DNA from: UBA4802 sp964509195
GTDB lineage: Bacteria; Spirochaetota; UBA4802; UB4802
Length of the DNA: 64,000 nucleotides
NCBI GenBank assembly: GCA_964509195.1
Contig: CAZDWJ010000014.1
Span: 1-64,000 of the forward strand
Direction of reading: 5' to 3'
Numbering within the stretch: the stretch's first letter is position 1; every line of letters starts with the position of its first letter. Of this stretch, positions 53,611 to 62,038 are shown one piece after another. A program made the translations under genes and the position numbers. The notes under the pieces are model-generated. The model did not search any database. It worked only from the letters and a program-made list of their open reading frames with translations, and was not told the DNA's origin.

Positions 53611-54371
53611 ATAATGTGTCATTAACGATTGGGGAGAATACCATTCTTAAATCTATTAATGTCGAATTTTTTGAGGGCGAAATTATTGGTATTATTGGCA
53701 AACCAGCAAGTGGCAAATCTGCTTTGCTTCACACAATTGCACGGCACTATGCACACTACACTGGCCAGATCACCTTTAATGAAATACCTATACATTCATT
53801 AAAGAAGGCTGAATTTGCGCAAAAATTTTCATTCCAGCAAGCTGGGATGTTACACAATCACTACATTACACTCTATGAATACCTTCTATCAAGTAGAATC
53901 CCATATAAAAATTTTCTCTCACCATTTCAATCTTTTGATTATGAGATAGTGAACGAATATATAGATCACTTCCAATTGCAACAACACAAACTTACACCAT
54001 TACTACTACTTTCATCTGACATTCAGTCTCGTGCGCTATTAGCATTTCACTTTATACGTCAGGCACAGATAGTATTGCTTGATAACCCCACACAGAACCT
54101 TTCTCTTGCATCATATAACAGGCTCCATGAAGCCATAGTACGGCATTGCTCTAGCGGTAAAAACTGCTGCATCATAGCTTCGCATGACATTAATTTCCTT
54201 GCACAAACAGTGGATAAATTCTATATAATGGAAAATGGCACAATAGTCCATTCCTGTCTGCCTGCTGATTTGACCGAAGAAATGATAAAAAAATTTATGG
54301 GAGTGGATGTGTTTATTACACGAAATATCTATAATGGAAAGCCAAATGTGCATTTGTATTTTGAATATTAA
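53598..54371 (+). CDS. ABC transporter ATPase with altered catalytic motifs
   Basis: The 257-residue protein has the ABC fold: Walker A GKPASGKSA (about 34-42), Q-loop FSFQQAG, and H-loop IIASHDIN. The signature LSGGQ is replaced by LSSDIQS (138-144), and Walker B reads IVLLDNPTQ: the catalytic Glu after the Asp is Asn163. Both changes would impair ATP hydrolysis. AGAGG precedes the start. It may still act as a regulated or slow ATPase, or the complex may be non-transport. The neighbours are a TPR protein and a permease. It is a good candidate for a modified ABC system. Confidence 0.72.
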   Translation: MLKLNNVSLTIGENTILKSINVEFFEGEIIGIIGKPASGKSALLHTIARHYAHYTGQITFNEIPIHSLKKAEFAQKFSFQQAGMLHNHYITLYEYLLSSRIPYKNFLSPFQSFDYEIVNEYIDHFQLQQHKLTPLLLLSSDIQSRALLAFHFIRQAQIVLLDNPTQNLSLASYNRLHEAIVRHCSSGKNCCIIASHDINFLAQTVDKFYIMENGTIVHSCLPADLTEEMIKKFMGVDVFITRNIYNGKPNVHLYFEY

Positions 54372-54423
54372 ATAATGCATTAAACAGAACCCAGGATAAC
54401 AGAATCACACTTAAAAAAATTTT

Positions 54424-54771
54424 TTAAATATAATATTCTAATTTCCTGATTCCTTCCTCTACGCTATGTATTAATAAGAGATCATACGCTTCTGTTGCAT
54501 TAATTAAACTTTGCAGATTTTCTGATGCACCCAGTATCATAATCCTGCGTTTCTTTTGTCTGGCAAGATGTGATAGATCAGTTAACGCTTTCAATCCAGA
54601 GGAGGTTACCATAGCTACACCTGCCATGTTGATAATAACATTATTTGTAGCTACCAGACTTTCCACCAAACTGATAAATTCTCTTTCAGTAGCTGAACAC
54701 AACACACCAGCTAAATTGATAATTTTTGCCCCTTCACGCTCCTCTATAGAATAATTTATTTCTGCTGCCAT
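54424..54771 (-). CDS. STAS-domain protein (anti-sigma-factor antagonist type)
   Basis: The 115-residue single STAS domain contains a Ser-Ser-Gly phosphorylation-type motif (VTSSGLKALT, Ser57/Ser58), though the usual preceding Asp is Thr. Bacterial proteins of this kind (SpoIIAA type) release sigma factors from anti-sigma kinases or act in signalling. No partner kinase or phosphatase is in the window. Its start overlaps the aroB stop by 1 nt, so co-transcribed. Its function may not concern aromatic synthesis. Confidence 0.78.
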   Translation of the reverse strand: MAAEINYSIEEREGAKIINLAGVLCSATEREFISLVESLVATNNVIINMAGVAMVTSSGLKALTDLSHLARQKKRRIMILGASENLQSLINATEAYDLLLIHSVEEGIRKLEYYI

Positions 54772-55865
54772 TATGTATTCACCATTGTTAAATAAAATTG
54801 TAGCGCCTCCATTACCAGTGCATCAGTTACTTCCTGTCCAATGAGTGGTTTACCAATTGATTCAAGGAGGACAAAACGTATCTTGCCTTTGATGTTTTTT
54901 TTATCATACATCATGTGATTAAGAATCAAATGTGGATCAAAGGTAATCTTAGGCACCAGGTTATATTCCCAAAGAAGATCCTTAATACAGTCAAAATCAT
55001 CCTTTGACATGCCTTCCTTCATGGAAATATATGATTCTACCAGCATGCCGGCTGCAACAGCATCACCATGGCTCAGTGTATATTCAAACAGGGACTCTAT
55101 AGCATGTCCTACAGTATGCCCGTAATTTAAAATGGCCCTAATATTTTTTTCATATTCATCCTTTTCCACCACGGAAGCTTTGAATCTCACTGAACTGTCA
55201 ATACATTCGTATAATGCTGTATTAATTTGCCCATAACGGATTGCTTTATTCTGCAATAATTTATATGATGAGCTATCGCCAATTACAGCGTGCTTCACAA
55301 CTTCAGACATTCCACAACGCCATTCTGATTCCGGCAACGTTTGTAAAAAATTTATATCAATCATAATATAATCAGGCTGATGGAAATGTCCTACGATGTT
55401 TTTGCCTGATTTTATGTTAACTGCTACCTTGCCGCCAATACTGGCATCAACCATTGCAAGCAGCGTTGTAGGAACATACACAACATCTATTCCGCGCATA
55501 TATGCTGAAGCAATATATCCAGCAAAATCCGTAGTAACACCACCACCTATTCCCATTACAAGCGAACTTCGTGTGCAGTGGTGTTCAAGCAATTGATTGA
55601 AGTACTGCTCAGCATACGCATAGGATTTATTTTGTTCACTATCATTATATGGTAGAAGTATCGCATTAATAAGATTCAATCCATGGTCAATAGCCGTTTT
55701 ATGTAATTCATACACTGTATCGCTAACAACTGCAACTATGGCATCCCATTTTGAATATGGGATAAGAGATGGTAATGAAGCAAGAATCTCCTGACCAATA
55801 ATTATAATGGATTTCTTTGAATCAAATTGTAAATCAATTGCACTGGTGTGAGTTAAGGGATCCAC
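54771..55865 (-). CDS. aroB: 3-dehydroquinate synthase
   Basis: This 364-residue enzyme converts DAHP to 3-dehydroquinate, the second step of the shikimate pathway. The family shows GIGGGVTTDFAGYIASAY, VPTTLLAMVDASIGGKVAVN, and the metal-binding GHTVGHAIE plus later His in LSHGDAVAAG. Overlaps nudix by 13 nt and STAS by 1 nt. Part of the minus-strand housekeeping block with aroF, tyrA and pheA at the right. Confidence 0.97.
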   Translation of the reverse strand: MDPLTHTSAIDLQFDSKKSIIIIGQEILASLPSLIPYSKWDAIVAVVSDTVYELHKTAIDHGLNLINAILLPYNDSEQNKSYAYAEQYFNQLLEHHCTRSSLVMGIGGGVTTDFAGYIASAYMRGIDVVYVPTTLLAMVDASIGGKVAVNIKSGKNIVGHFHQPDYIMIDINFLQTLPESEWRCGMSEVVKHAVIGDSSSYKLLQNKAIRYGQINTALYECIDSSVRFKASVVEKDEYEKNIRAILNYGHTVGHAIESLFEYTLSHGDAVAAGMLVESYISMKEGMSKDDFDCIKDLLWEYNLVPKITFDPHLILNHMMYDKKNIKGKIRFVLLESIGKPLIGQEVTDALVMEALQFYLTMVNT

Positions 55866-56308
55866 AGCGAACCTTTATAAATTTTTTCATTTTTATTATG
55901 TAATAACTGGATGATATACTCATTGAGCGGAGGGCACATAACTACATTAGCCAATTCTTCCAATGGTTTGAAGCTGAAATCATACAATATTTTCTCATTA
56001 CCCAGGCGAATTGACTGGTTTATTAGTTTGCACCAGAATATAATATTTATTATATGGCGTTTCCCGTTTGGTTCTATTGAATCAGCTATTATTGCAATAT
56101 CACCAACAGTAACATCAAGCCCCAACTCTTCAAGAAATTCCCTTTTGAGTGCCTCATCAAGTGATTCCTGATATTCAACACCCCCACCAGGTAACAACCA
56201 GTAGATTTCACTCCCCTTCTTATGAGCTATCATTAATATTTTATTATCCTCAACAACCAGCCCCGCTACTCTAACTCTGATCTTTTTATGTGATAGTTCA
56301 AACTTCAT
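55853..56308 (-). CDS. Nudix hydrolase
   Basis: The 151-residue protein has the complete Nudix box G-x5-E-x7-R-E-U-x-E-E-x-G-U in GGVEYQESLDEALKREFLEE followed by LGLDV, at about residues 42-65. Substrate unknown: nucleoside diphosphate derivatives are cleaved by this family. Overlaps rnc by 4 nt and aroB by 13 nt, so translated in one operon. Confidence 0.87.
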   Translation of the reverse strand: MKFELSHKKIRVRVAGLVVEDNKILMIAHKKGSEIYWLLPGGGVEYQESLDEALKREFLEELGLDVTVGDIAIIADSIEPNGKRHIINIIFWCKLINQSIRLGNEKILYDFSFKPLEELANVVMCPPLNEYIIQLLHNKNEKIYKGSLWIP

Positions 56309-57048
56309 ATACTTATCCTGTTAGAATAGATAAGCTCTAACGCCTTTTTTGCAGCATCAGATTCTGCTTTTCGTTTGCTGCTGCCAGTACCCACTGTAAT
56401 ATCACGCTCGTTTATGGTCAATTTAACTGTATACATTTTATGGTGATCAGGACCAGATTCCTGAACAACGGTATACAGTGGCCTGCTTTTATATTTTTTC
56501 TGTACAATTTCCTGCAGTGTTGTTTTGGGATCGCGCAGATATGAAAGTTTGTCAATACGCTGAATATCTTTTTTTAAAAGCCTGAGTACTAGCTTTTTGG
56601 ATTTTGTTAAACCTGCATCCAGATACACTGCACCAATAATTGCTTCCAGTGTATTCGCAAGTATTGATTGACGGTACCTCCCGCCTGTTAATTCCTCACC
56701 TCTTCCCATGATAATAAAATCACCTAAATGTATCTCAGTGGCCACTTTTGCAAGGGTATCTTCAGAAACAACTGCAGATTTTATTTTAGCTAAATCACCT
56801 TCAGGATAATTTTCAAATGATTTAAATAGATATTCATTGACCACCAAACCCAATACTGAATCACCTAAATACTCCAGTCGCTCATTGTCTTTAACAGGAA
56901 CAGATGATTCATTGACATATGAGCGGTGGGTTAATGCACGTTTTAATAATGATTTATTTGAAAAATTAATATGTAAGCGTTTTTCAAGCAGCTGCAATTT
57001 ACGATTTTGCCTTTTTTTATCTACGCCCTTCTTATTTTCATCATCCAT
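56305..57048 (-). CDS. rnc: Ribonuclease III
   Basis: The 247-residue double-strand-specific endonuclease processes rRNA. The catalytic signature is NERLEYLGDSVLGLVVNEYL near residues 57-76; EAIIGAVYLDAGL adds the second acidic group. The C-terminal dsRNA-binding domain (about 180-247) contains DPKTTLQEIVQKK and GTGSSKRKAESDAAKKALEL. The start at 57048 follows acpP by 27 nt. rnc next to acpP is a common order. Confidence 0.97.
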   Translation of the reverse strand: MDDENKKGVDKKRQNRKLQLLEKRLHINFSNKSLLKRALTHRSYVNESSVPVKDNERLEYLGDSVLGLVVNEYLFKSFENYPEGDLAKIKSAVVSEDTLAKVATEIHLGDFIIMGRGEELTGGRYRQSILANTLEAIIGAVYLDAGLTKSKKLVLRLLKKDIQRIDKLSYLRDPKTTLQEIVQKKYKSRPLYTVVQESGPDHHKMYTVKLTINERDITVGTGSSKRKAESDAAKKALELIYSNRISI

Positions 57049-57075
57049 TGCTCATCACAAAAGAACAAAAATCAA

Positions 57076-57312
57076 TCACTGTAATTTTGCTTCAATATAC
57101 TTCACTACATCTTCAACAGTTAAAAGTTTTTCGGCATCCTCATCAGGTATCTCTATACCAAACTCTTCTTCTAAAGCCATAACAAGTTCAACAGTATCAA
57201 GGGAATCTGCTCCAAGATCATCTACAAATGATGCCTGCAGCGTAACCTCTGACTCATCGACCCCTAACTGATCTACAATAATTTTTTTTATTTTTTCAAA
57301 ATCAACTGTCAT
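57076..57312 (-). CDS. acpP: Acyl carrier protein
   Basis: The 78-residue acidic protein carries acyl chains in fatty acid synthesis. The phosphopantetheine site is Ser37 in DLGADSLDTVEL. TAAGGAGGGGCAGAGGTA lies before the ATG. It has its own promoter. rpmF upstream is separated from it by a terminator. Confidence 0.98.
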   Translation of the reverse strand: MTVDFEKIKKIIVDQLGVDESEVTLQASFVDDLGADSLDTVELVMALEEEFGIEIPDEDAEKLLTVEDVVKYIEAKLQ

Positions 57313-57381
57313 TACCTCTGCCCCTCCTTAGCTAACGTGTCCTAAAAAACTGCATCTCAAGACAACAGAAATATTTATTTG

Positions 57382-57411
57382 ATAGTAGTCAATATATTGA
57401 TATTTTGTCAA
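57382..57411 (-). promoter_or_regulatory. Promoter of acpP
   Basis: On the minus strand, TTGACA (57411-57406), an 18-nt spacer and TACTAT (57387-57382), about 70 nt before the acpP start. Confidence 0.6.
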
Positions 57412-57424
57412 GATTAATATAAAA

Positions 57425-57443
57425 GGAGCGTATGTAACGCTCC
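57425..57443 (-). terminator. Intrinsic terminator of rpmF
   Basis: GGAGCGT-TACAT-ACGCTCC on the minus strand, followed by TTTTATA: a 7-bp stem with a T-rich tail just after rpmF. Confidence 0.75.
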
Positions 57444-57459
57444 ATAATCATATAATCAT

Positions 57460-57654
57460 TTAGCCCTTGTTTACTTTGACAACAGGTTCAACTATGAGTT
57501 TTCCTTTATAATGACCACATTCAGGGCATACTCTATGAGGTAACACATAGGCTCCACAGGTTGGGCATGGTCGTAAATTTGGTGCACCAATCGCATCATG
57601 CGAACGGCGCATTCTTGATTTTGCTTTTGATTTTCGCCTTTTTGGTACCGCCAC
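57460..57654 (-). CDS. rpmF: 50S ribosomal protein L32 (zinc form)
   Basis: The 64-residue protein begins with the basic MAVPKRRKSKAKSRMRRSHD. Two Cys-x2-Cys pairs (CPTCGAYVLPHRVCPECG) bind zinc. It stands 93 nt behind the TPR-like gene and is closed by its own terminator ahead of acpP. Confidence 0.96.
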   Translation of the reverse strand: MAVPKRRKSKAKSRMRRSHDAIGAPNLRPCPTCGAYVLPHRVCPECGHYKGKLIVEPVVKVNKG

Positions 57655-57747
57655 TTTTTTACTCCTTATCTCATATTATCAAAATTTCACTATAGCTTCA
57701 AAAATAGCACACTTACCTGTCAATGCTTTTTTTACTATTAAATTATA

Positions 57748-58452
57748 TTAATTTTTCTTCTCGTTTTCGATAGCTCCCAGAAACATACTATGCTGGGCTG
57801 CCTTTTTTGCAAAAAAAGATTGTGGATATTCGGTTGAAACTTTGTTAAAATATTCCCTTGCTTTAAAATACTCACCTTTTTGTGCATACATTCTTCCAAT
57901 ACTATACAAAATCTGGTCTATGTTATAACCATCTTTATACTTTGATTCACACGTAAGATAATACCGCAAGGCTTCATCAATATTATTGAGATACTCTGAT
58001 CCAATTCCTGCCTGCTGCAACGCCAGCGAAGCAAAAAGAGGTGATGCATGCTGTGAGGCTTTTTCATAATAGGTTACAGCATTGCCATAATCTTTTTCAT
58101 TAAAATAAAGGCTTGCAATAATATAATACCCATTGCGATGCACATACCCAAAATAAGAGTTGTCTGTAATCGCTTTTAATCGTGCAACAGTTCGTACAAA
58201 TTTTTCATTACGCTCATTCACATCAGTGGTATACGTTGTCCTGTATTCATCAAGCACTGCTTCAAAATCAGCAGTATCTTTTTTAATTTTATAGTCGGCG
58301 TACACTATAGCGGCAATACCAAGTACTAAAACCAAACATACACCAATAAACACTTTAATGGCAACAGACCTGTGCGCGCGGATATAATCGCGTACATTCA
58401 TTAGTGTTTGCTCAATAATATTCCTATGAACAGTAACTTCCCTGTCTATCAT
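57748..58452 (-). CDS. Membrane-anchored TPR protein (YfgM/BamD-like)
   Basis: The 234-residue protein has a short cytoplasmic start (1-30), one membrane segment (about 33-55), and a helical C-terminal part with TPR units: YFNEKDYGNAVTYYEKAS, LNNIDEALRYYLTCESKYKD, and QKGEYFKAREYFNKVSTEYP. The last unit resembles the BamD/CpoB type. Three nt from rpsA's stop, so translated with it. Might act as a scaffold at the membrane. Function not proved. Confidence 0.72.
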   Translation of the reverse strand: MIDREVTVHRNIIEQTLMNVRDYIRAHRSVAIKVFIGVCLVLVLGIAAIVYADYKIKKDTADFEAVLDEYRTTYTTDVNERNEKFVRTVARLKAITDNSYFGYVHRNGYYIIASLYFNEKDYGNAVTYYEKASQHASPLFASLALQQAGIGSEYLNNIDEALRYYLTCESKYKDGYNIDQILYSIGRMYAQKGEYFKAREYFNKVSTEYPQSFFAKKAAQHSMFLGAIENEKKN

Positions 58453-58455
58453 GTA

Positions 58456-60123
58456 CTATTCCTTATCAAGTTTATTCTTCAAAAGCTCACCCAGAGTAAC
58501 AGTCCCAGAAGTTGACGTATTTAAAATTTTCTTAATTTCTTCCTTTTCGGACATAATTTCGTAATGTTTTATACTCAGTGACAGCCGCTTTTTATCAACA
58601 TCAACACCCAGCACTACCGCATTGACTTTGTCGCCTGCTTTATACATGCTATCGATTGATTCAATTTTTTTTCTTGATACTTCTGATATGTGAACAAGAC
58701 CTTCAACTGTATCGCCATCAATTTTGACAAACATTCCAAATGGCACTATTCCGGTAACAATCCCCGATACAATTGTTCTAGGAGGATACTTTTCAGCTAC
58801 TAGTTCCCATGGCGATTTAGTAAGCTGCTTAATGCCACAGGCTATCTTTTGCTCTTCTTTATTAATTTCAAGTATTACAAACTGAACTTCCTGCCCCTCT
58901 TTAAACTGTGACTGTATATCCTTAAAGTTTTCATCCCACGATATATCAGAGATGTGAATCAAGCCATCAATATCCTGATCAAGTTCAACAAACATGCCAA
59001 AATTGACAATTTTTTTCACAGGCCTTGTATGGATACTCTTTATTGGGAAGCGCTCTTCAACAGTATCCCATGGATTTTGCTGCAATTGCTTAATGCCCAA
59101 TATAAGCTTTCTGTTTTCATTATCAACATTTAACACAACAGATTGTATCTTCTCACCCTTTTTAAATACATCTTTTGGATTAATTGTGCGTTTTGCCCAC
59201 GAAATGTCTGAGGATGCACAGTATCCTTCAACTCCCGGCTCAACTTCAATAAACATGCCAAAATTAGTAAGCGTTACTACTTTTCCTTCAACAGTTTGAC
59301 CAACTTTATATTTTTCAGGAACTGATTGCCAGGGATCAGGAACAAGCTGCTTTAACCCTAATGCAATTTTGCCCTCTGCCCTGTTAAAAGCAAGCAATAC
59401 AAAATCTCGTTCTTCACCAATCTTTAATATTTTCTTTTTTTTAAAAACCTTTCGCCATGAGATATCATTTCGGTGGAGCAACGCTTCAACGCCACCAATA
59501 TCAACAAATGCACCAAAGTCTACAAACTTGGTTACCTTGCCACGTATTACATCACCAGGCTTATAATTGTTTTCTAAATTATCCCATATCTTTTTTTCTT
59601 CTTCATCAAGAAAATCTTTACGTGATAAAAGGACAGACCGTTTTTTCTTATCAATGTTTTTGATCTTAAAATATACAGCTGAATGGCCATTTTGCGACTT
59701 CCCTTTTACATCGGCTGCTAATGTAAGCGGCAAAAACGCCTGTACACCGTTACAATCTACTATATAGCCATTTTTTGATTTCTGTTTTATAGTACCCTGA
59801 ATGATGCTGGATCCTTCTATAGCATGCAAAAACTGCTGCCAACTTTTTTCCTTCTGTGCTGCTTTCACTGAAAACACATACATGCCATCAAGAAGGCGTT
59901 TATTTATGAGCATAACTTCAACAATGTCACCCACTTTAGGAGCAGTCTCAAATTCTTCCAGGCTCACTCTGCCATCTGTTTTTGTGCCAATATTAACATA
60001 GGCAAAATCATTATCAATGGTTACTATCTCACCTTTATAGATGGTCTTGGTTTGAATAGAATCATTTGAAAGGTTTGAAACATGATCCATATAAAGCTGG
60101 CTGTCATTTCTATCTACTTCCAT
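58456..60123 (-). CDS. rpsA: 30S ribosomal protein S1
   Basis: The 555-residue protein has six S1 domains, each with the turn G-x-V-x2-[ILV]-x3-G-x-[FV]-V-x2-[EGD]; examples are GVVKIVNFGMFVELDQD-like stretches and the VPFGMFVKIDGDTVEGLVH repeat. It binds mRNA to start translation. Full-length. The gene is placed after cmk with a 357-nt spacer that carries palindromic repeats. The pair cmk-rpsA is widely conserved. Confidence 0.97.
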   Translation of the reverse strand: MEVDRNDSQLYMDHVSNLSNDSIQTKTIYKGEIVTIDNDFAYVNIGTKTDGRVSLEEFETAPKVGDIVEVMLINKRLLDGMYVFSVKAAQKEKSWQQFLHAIEGSSIIQGTIKQKSKNGYIVDCNGVQAFLPLTLAADVKGKSQNGHSAVYFKIKNIDKKKRSVLLSRKDFLDEEEKKIWDNLENNYKPGDVIRGKVTKFVDFGAFVDIGGVEALLHRNDISWRKVFKKKKILKIGEERDFVLLAFNRAEGKIALGLKQLVPDPWQSVPEKYKVGQTVEGKVVTLTNFGMFIEVEPGVEGYCASSDISWAKRTINPKDVFKKGEKIQSVVLNVDNENRKLILGIKQLQQNPWDTVEERFPIKSIHTRPVKKIVNFGMFVELDQDIDGLIHISDISWDENFKDIQSQFKEGQEVQFVILEINKEEQKIACGIKQLTKSPWELVAEKYPPRTIVSGIVTGIVPFGMFVKIDGDTVEGLVHISEVSRKKIESIDSMYKAGDKVNAVVLGVDVDKKRLSLSIKHYEIMSEKEEIKKILNTSTSGTVTLGELLKNKLDKE

Positions 60124-60325
60124 ACCACTTCACCTTATTGTCATAACTTTACTACAATCAAAAGAAAAACAGTCTATAAGTCAATTTTATTTTAGCAATT
60201 ATTCACAGGTATATCCAAAAATTAAAATTTTTATATGCGATAGTTACTATGCATACATCTCCCCTTAAAATGAGATTCCACCACTGCTATCCCCAGTTGA
60301 ACTCCGTATCAATACACATACTGCC

Positions 60326-60478
60326 ATTCTGAGCTTGACTCAGAATCCCCCTATAAAGCCATTTAGAACTTGCTTCGGAATCTATTTTTTTAACTTTGAT
60401 GCTGAATCACGTTCAGCATGACTTAAAAGAGCCTGTCCCCACGAAAGCTGGGATCATCCCAGGATAAACCTGGAATGG
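60326..60478. repeat. Cluster of short intergenic palindromes
   Basis: In the rpsA-cmk spacer are at least four inverted repeats: ATTCTGAG-CTTGA-CTCAGAAT (60326-60346), TGCTGAA-TCACG-TTCAGCA (60400-60418), TCCC-N10-GGGA (60436-60453), and CCAGG-ATAAA-CCTGG (60459-60473). They look like members of REP/RPE-type families known from several bacterial groups. The rest of 60124-60325 shows no gene. Confidence 0.6.
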
Positions 60479-60480
60479 TA

Positions 60481-61167
60481 TTACATATCACTTCTTATCA
60501 AATTACTTACCAACGAATACATATATTCAATAACTTCTTCCTGTGACATTGCACTTGTATCAATATAGACAGCATCACTTGCTTTTTTCAGTGCACCAAA
60601 GGGACGATTCATATCCTCACTGTCCCGGCGAGCAATCTGCACTTTTAACTGGTTTACGTCAATATTTTTTCCTTTTTCCGCATACTCTTTAGCTCGCCGC
60701 ATGGCACGCTCTTCAACCGTAGCATCAAGATAAATTTTGATATCAGCATCCGGGAAAACAACAGTACCGATATCCCTTCCATCAACAATTATTGAGTGAT
60801 CTTTAGCCCATTGTCGCATAAGCTTATTAACATATTCACGCACAGCAACAATATCCGAAATTTTGCCAATATGCGCAGCCACTGTTTCATTGCGTATTTT
60901 TTCACTCACATCAATGTCATTACAATACGTTGTACAGCTTCCATCATTATTGAATACCTGCCTGAGGCGAATGCTATCAAGGAGCCTGCCCACATCATCC
61001 TGTGTAAAATGTGAACCATGCTGTTTCAACACATACAATGTGATAGCTCTGTACAACGCGCCTGAATCGATATACTGTAACCCTGCGCGTTTTGCTACTT
61101 CTTTTGACACAGAACTTTTCCCCGAGCCTGCAGGGCCATCAACTGCAACAATAATATTTTTACCCAT
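60481..61167 (-). CDS. cmk: Cytidylate kinase
   Basis: This 228-residue kinase phosphorylates CMP and dCMP. It begins with the P-loop MGKNIIVAVDGPAGSGKSSV, followed by LQYIDSGALYRAITLY, an IVDGRDIGTVVFPDA stretch, and the ARRDSEDMNRPFGAL motif near the end. The longer frame from 61311 would add 48 residues not in the family, and the ATG at 61167 overlaps tyrA's end by 8 nt. Confidence 0.95.
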   Translation of the reverse strand: MGKNIIVAVDGPAGSGKSSVSKEVAKRAGLQYIDSGALYRAITLYVLKQHGSHFTQDDVGRLLDSIRLRQVFNNDGSCTTYCNDIDVSEKIRNETVAAHIGKISDIVAVREYVNKLMRQWAKDHSIIVDGRDIGTVVFPDADIKIYLDATVEERAMRRAKEYAEKGKNIDVNQLKVQIARRDSEDMNRPFGALKKASDAVYIDTSAMSQEEVIEYMYSLVSNLIRSDM

Positions 61168-62038
61168 GATACTTATTCCACTTAATCTGAATTTCTTCAA
61201 AATACTGGCACAGCATCTCTCTATCATTGTGCGCGGACGCTTGCTGTATAATATCCTTAGCTTTCGCCACTGATTGAATATACTCTTCAAGGGCATCAAT
61301 AATATTTTCATTATTTAACAAAACAATATCTGCCCACATATCAGGACTGCCACCTGCAAGTCGTGTCATATCTTTAAACCCTTTTCCTATAAATGGTTGC
61401 AGGTCAGCAAATGCTTTATTGCCATGAGTTAAAAAAAAACAATTCATCAAGGCTGCAGATACTATATGGGGCAGATGGCTTGTTCCAGCAACTATCCTGT
61501 CATGGGTTGCTGCATCGGTAATATGGACTCTGCATTCCAGCATCTTCCAGAATTGCGTTATCACGTCTATGTCAGCATCGATGTTCCTTGAGTGAGGTGT
61601 AATGATTACCCAAGCATTGGGAAGGATTGAGTGTGTGCTGTGCGCATATCCTGATTTTTCTGAACCTGTCATGGGATGGCATCCCACAAACTGATTGGCT
61701 TTAGGATGATCAATTATTGCATCTATGATTGACTGTTTTACACTACCAGCATCAATGATCAATGCATTGCGGTCTAGCTTTGGGTCATTAAGTATTGACT
61801 TTATAATAGCAATGGACGATAGCACCGGCGTGGATACTATAAAAAGGTCAACATTGCTACAGTCAATCGCTTCAATAGAAGCAGCTTTATCAATAAACCC
61901 TTCTTCCAGGGCTTTCTGCAGGGTTTCTGGCTTTCTTGCATATGCTTTGAGGTACACAGATTGATTCTTTTTTTTAAGCATGCGGGCAATTGAGCCCCCA
62001 ATAAGTCCCAGTCCAATAATAGCTATTTTGTTAAACAT
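61160..62038 (-). CDS. tyrA: Prephenate dehydrogenase
   Basis: The 292-residue enzyme oxidises prephenate to 4-hydroxyphenylpyruvate for tyrosine. The Rossmann start is KIAIIGLGLIGGSIA. Catalytic/substrate motifs GCHPMTGSEKSGYAHS and VAGTSHLPHIVSAAL are kept. Its ATG overlaps the aroF stop by one nt (TAATG) and its end overlaps cmk. The aroA gene often found between tyrA and cmk is absent. Confidence 0.93.
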   Translation of the reverse strand: MFNKIAIIGLGLIGGSIARMLKKKNQSVYLKAYARKPETLQKALEEGFIDKAASIEAIDCSNVDLFIVSTPVLSSIAIIKSILNDPKLDRNALIIDAGSVKQSIIDAIIDHPKANQFVGCHPMTGSEKSGYAHSTHSILPNAWVIITPHSRNIDADIDVITQFWKMLECRVHITDAATHDRIVAGTSHLPHIVSAALMNCFFLTHGNKAFADLQPFIGKGFKDMTRLAGGSPDMWADIVLLNNENIIDALEEYIQSVAKAKDIIQQASAHNDREMLCQYFEEIQIKWNKYHG

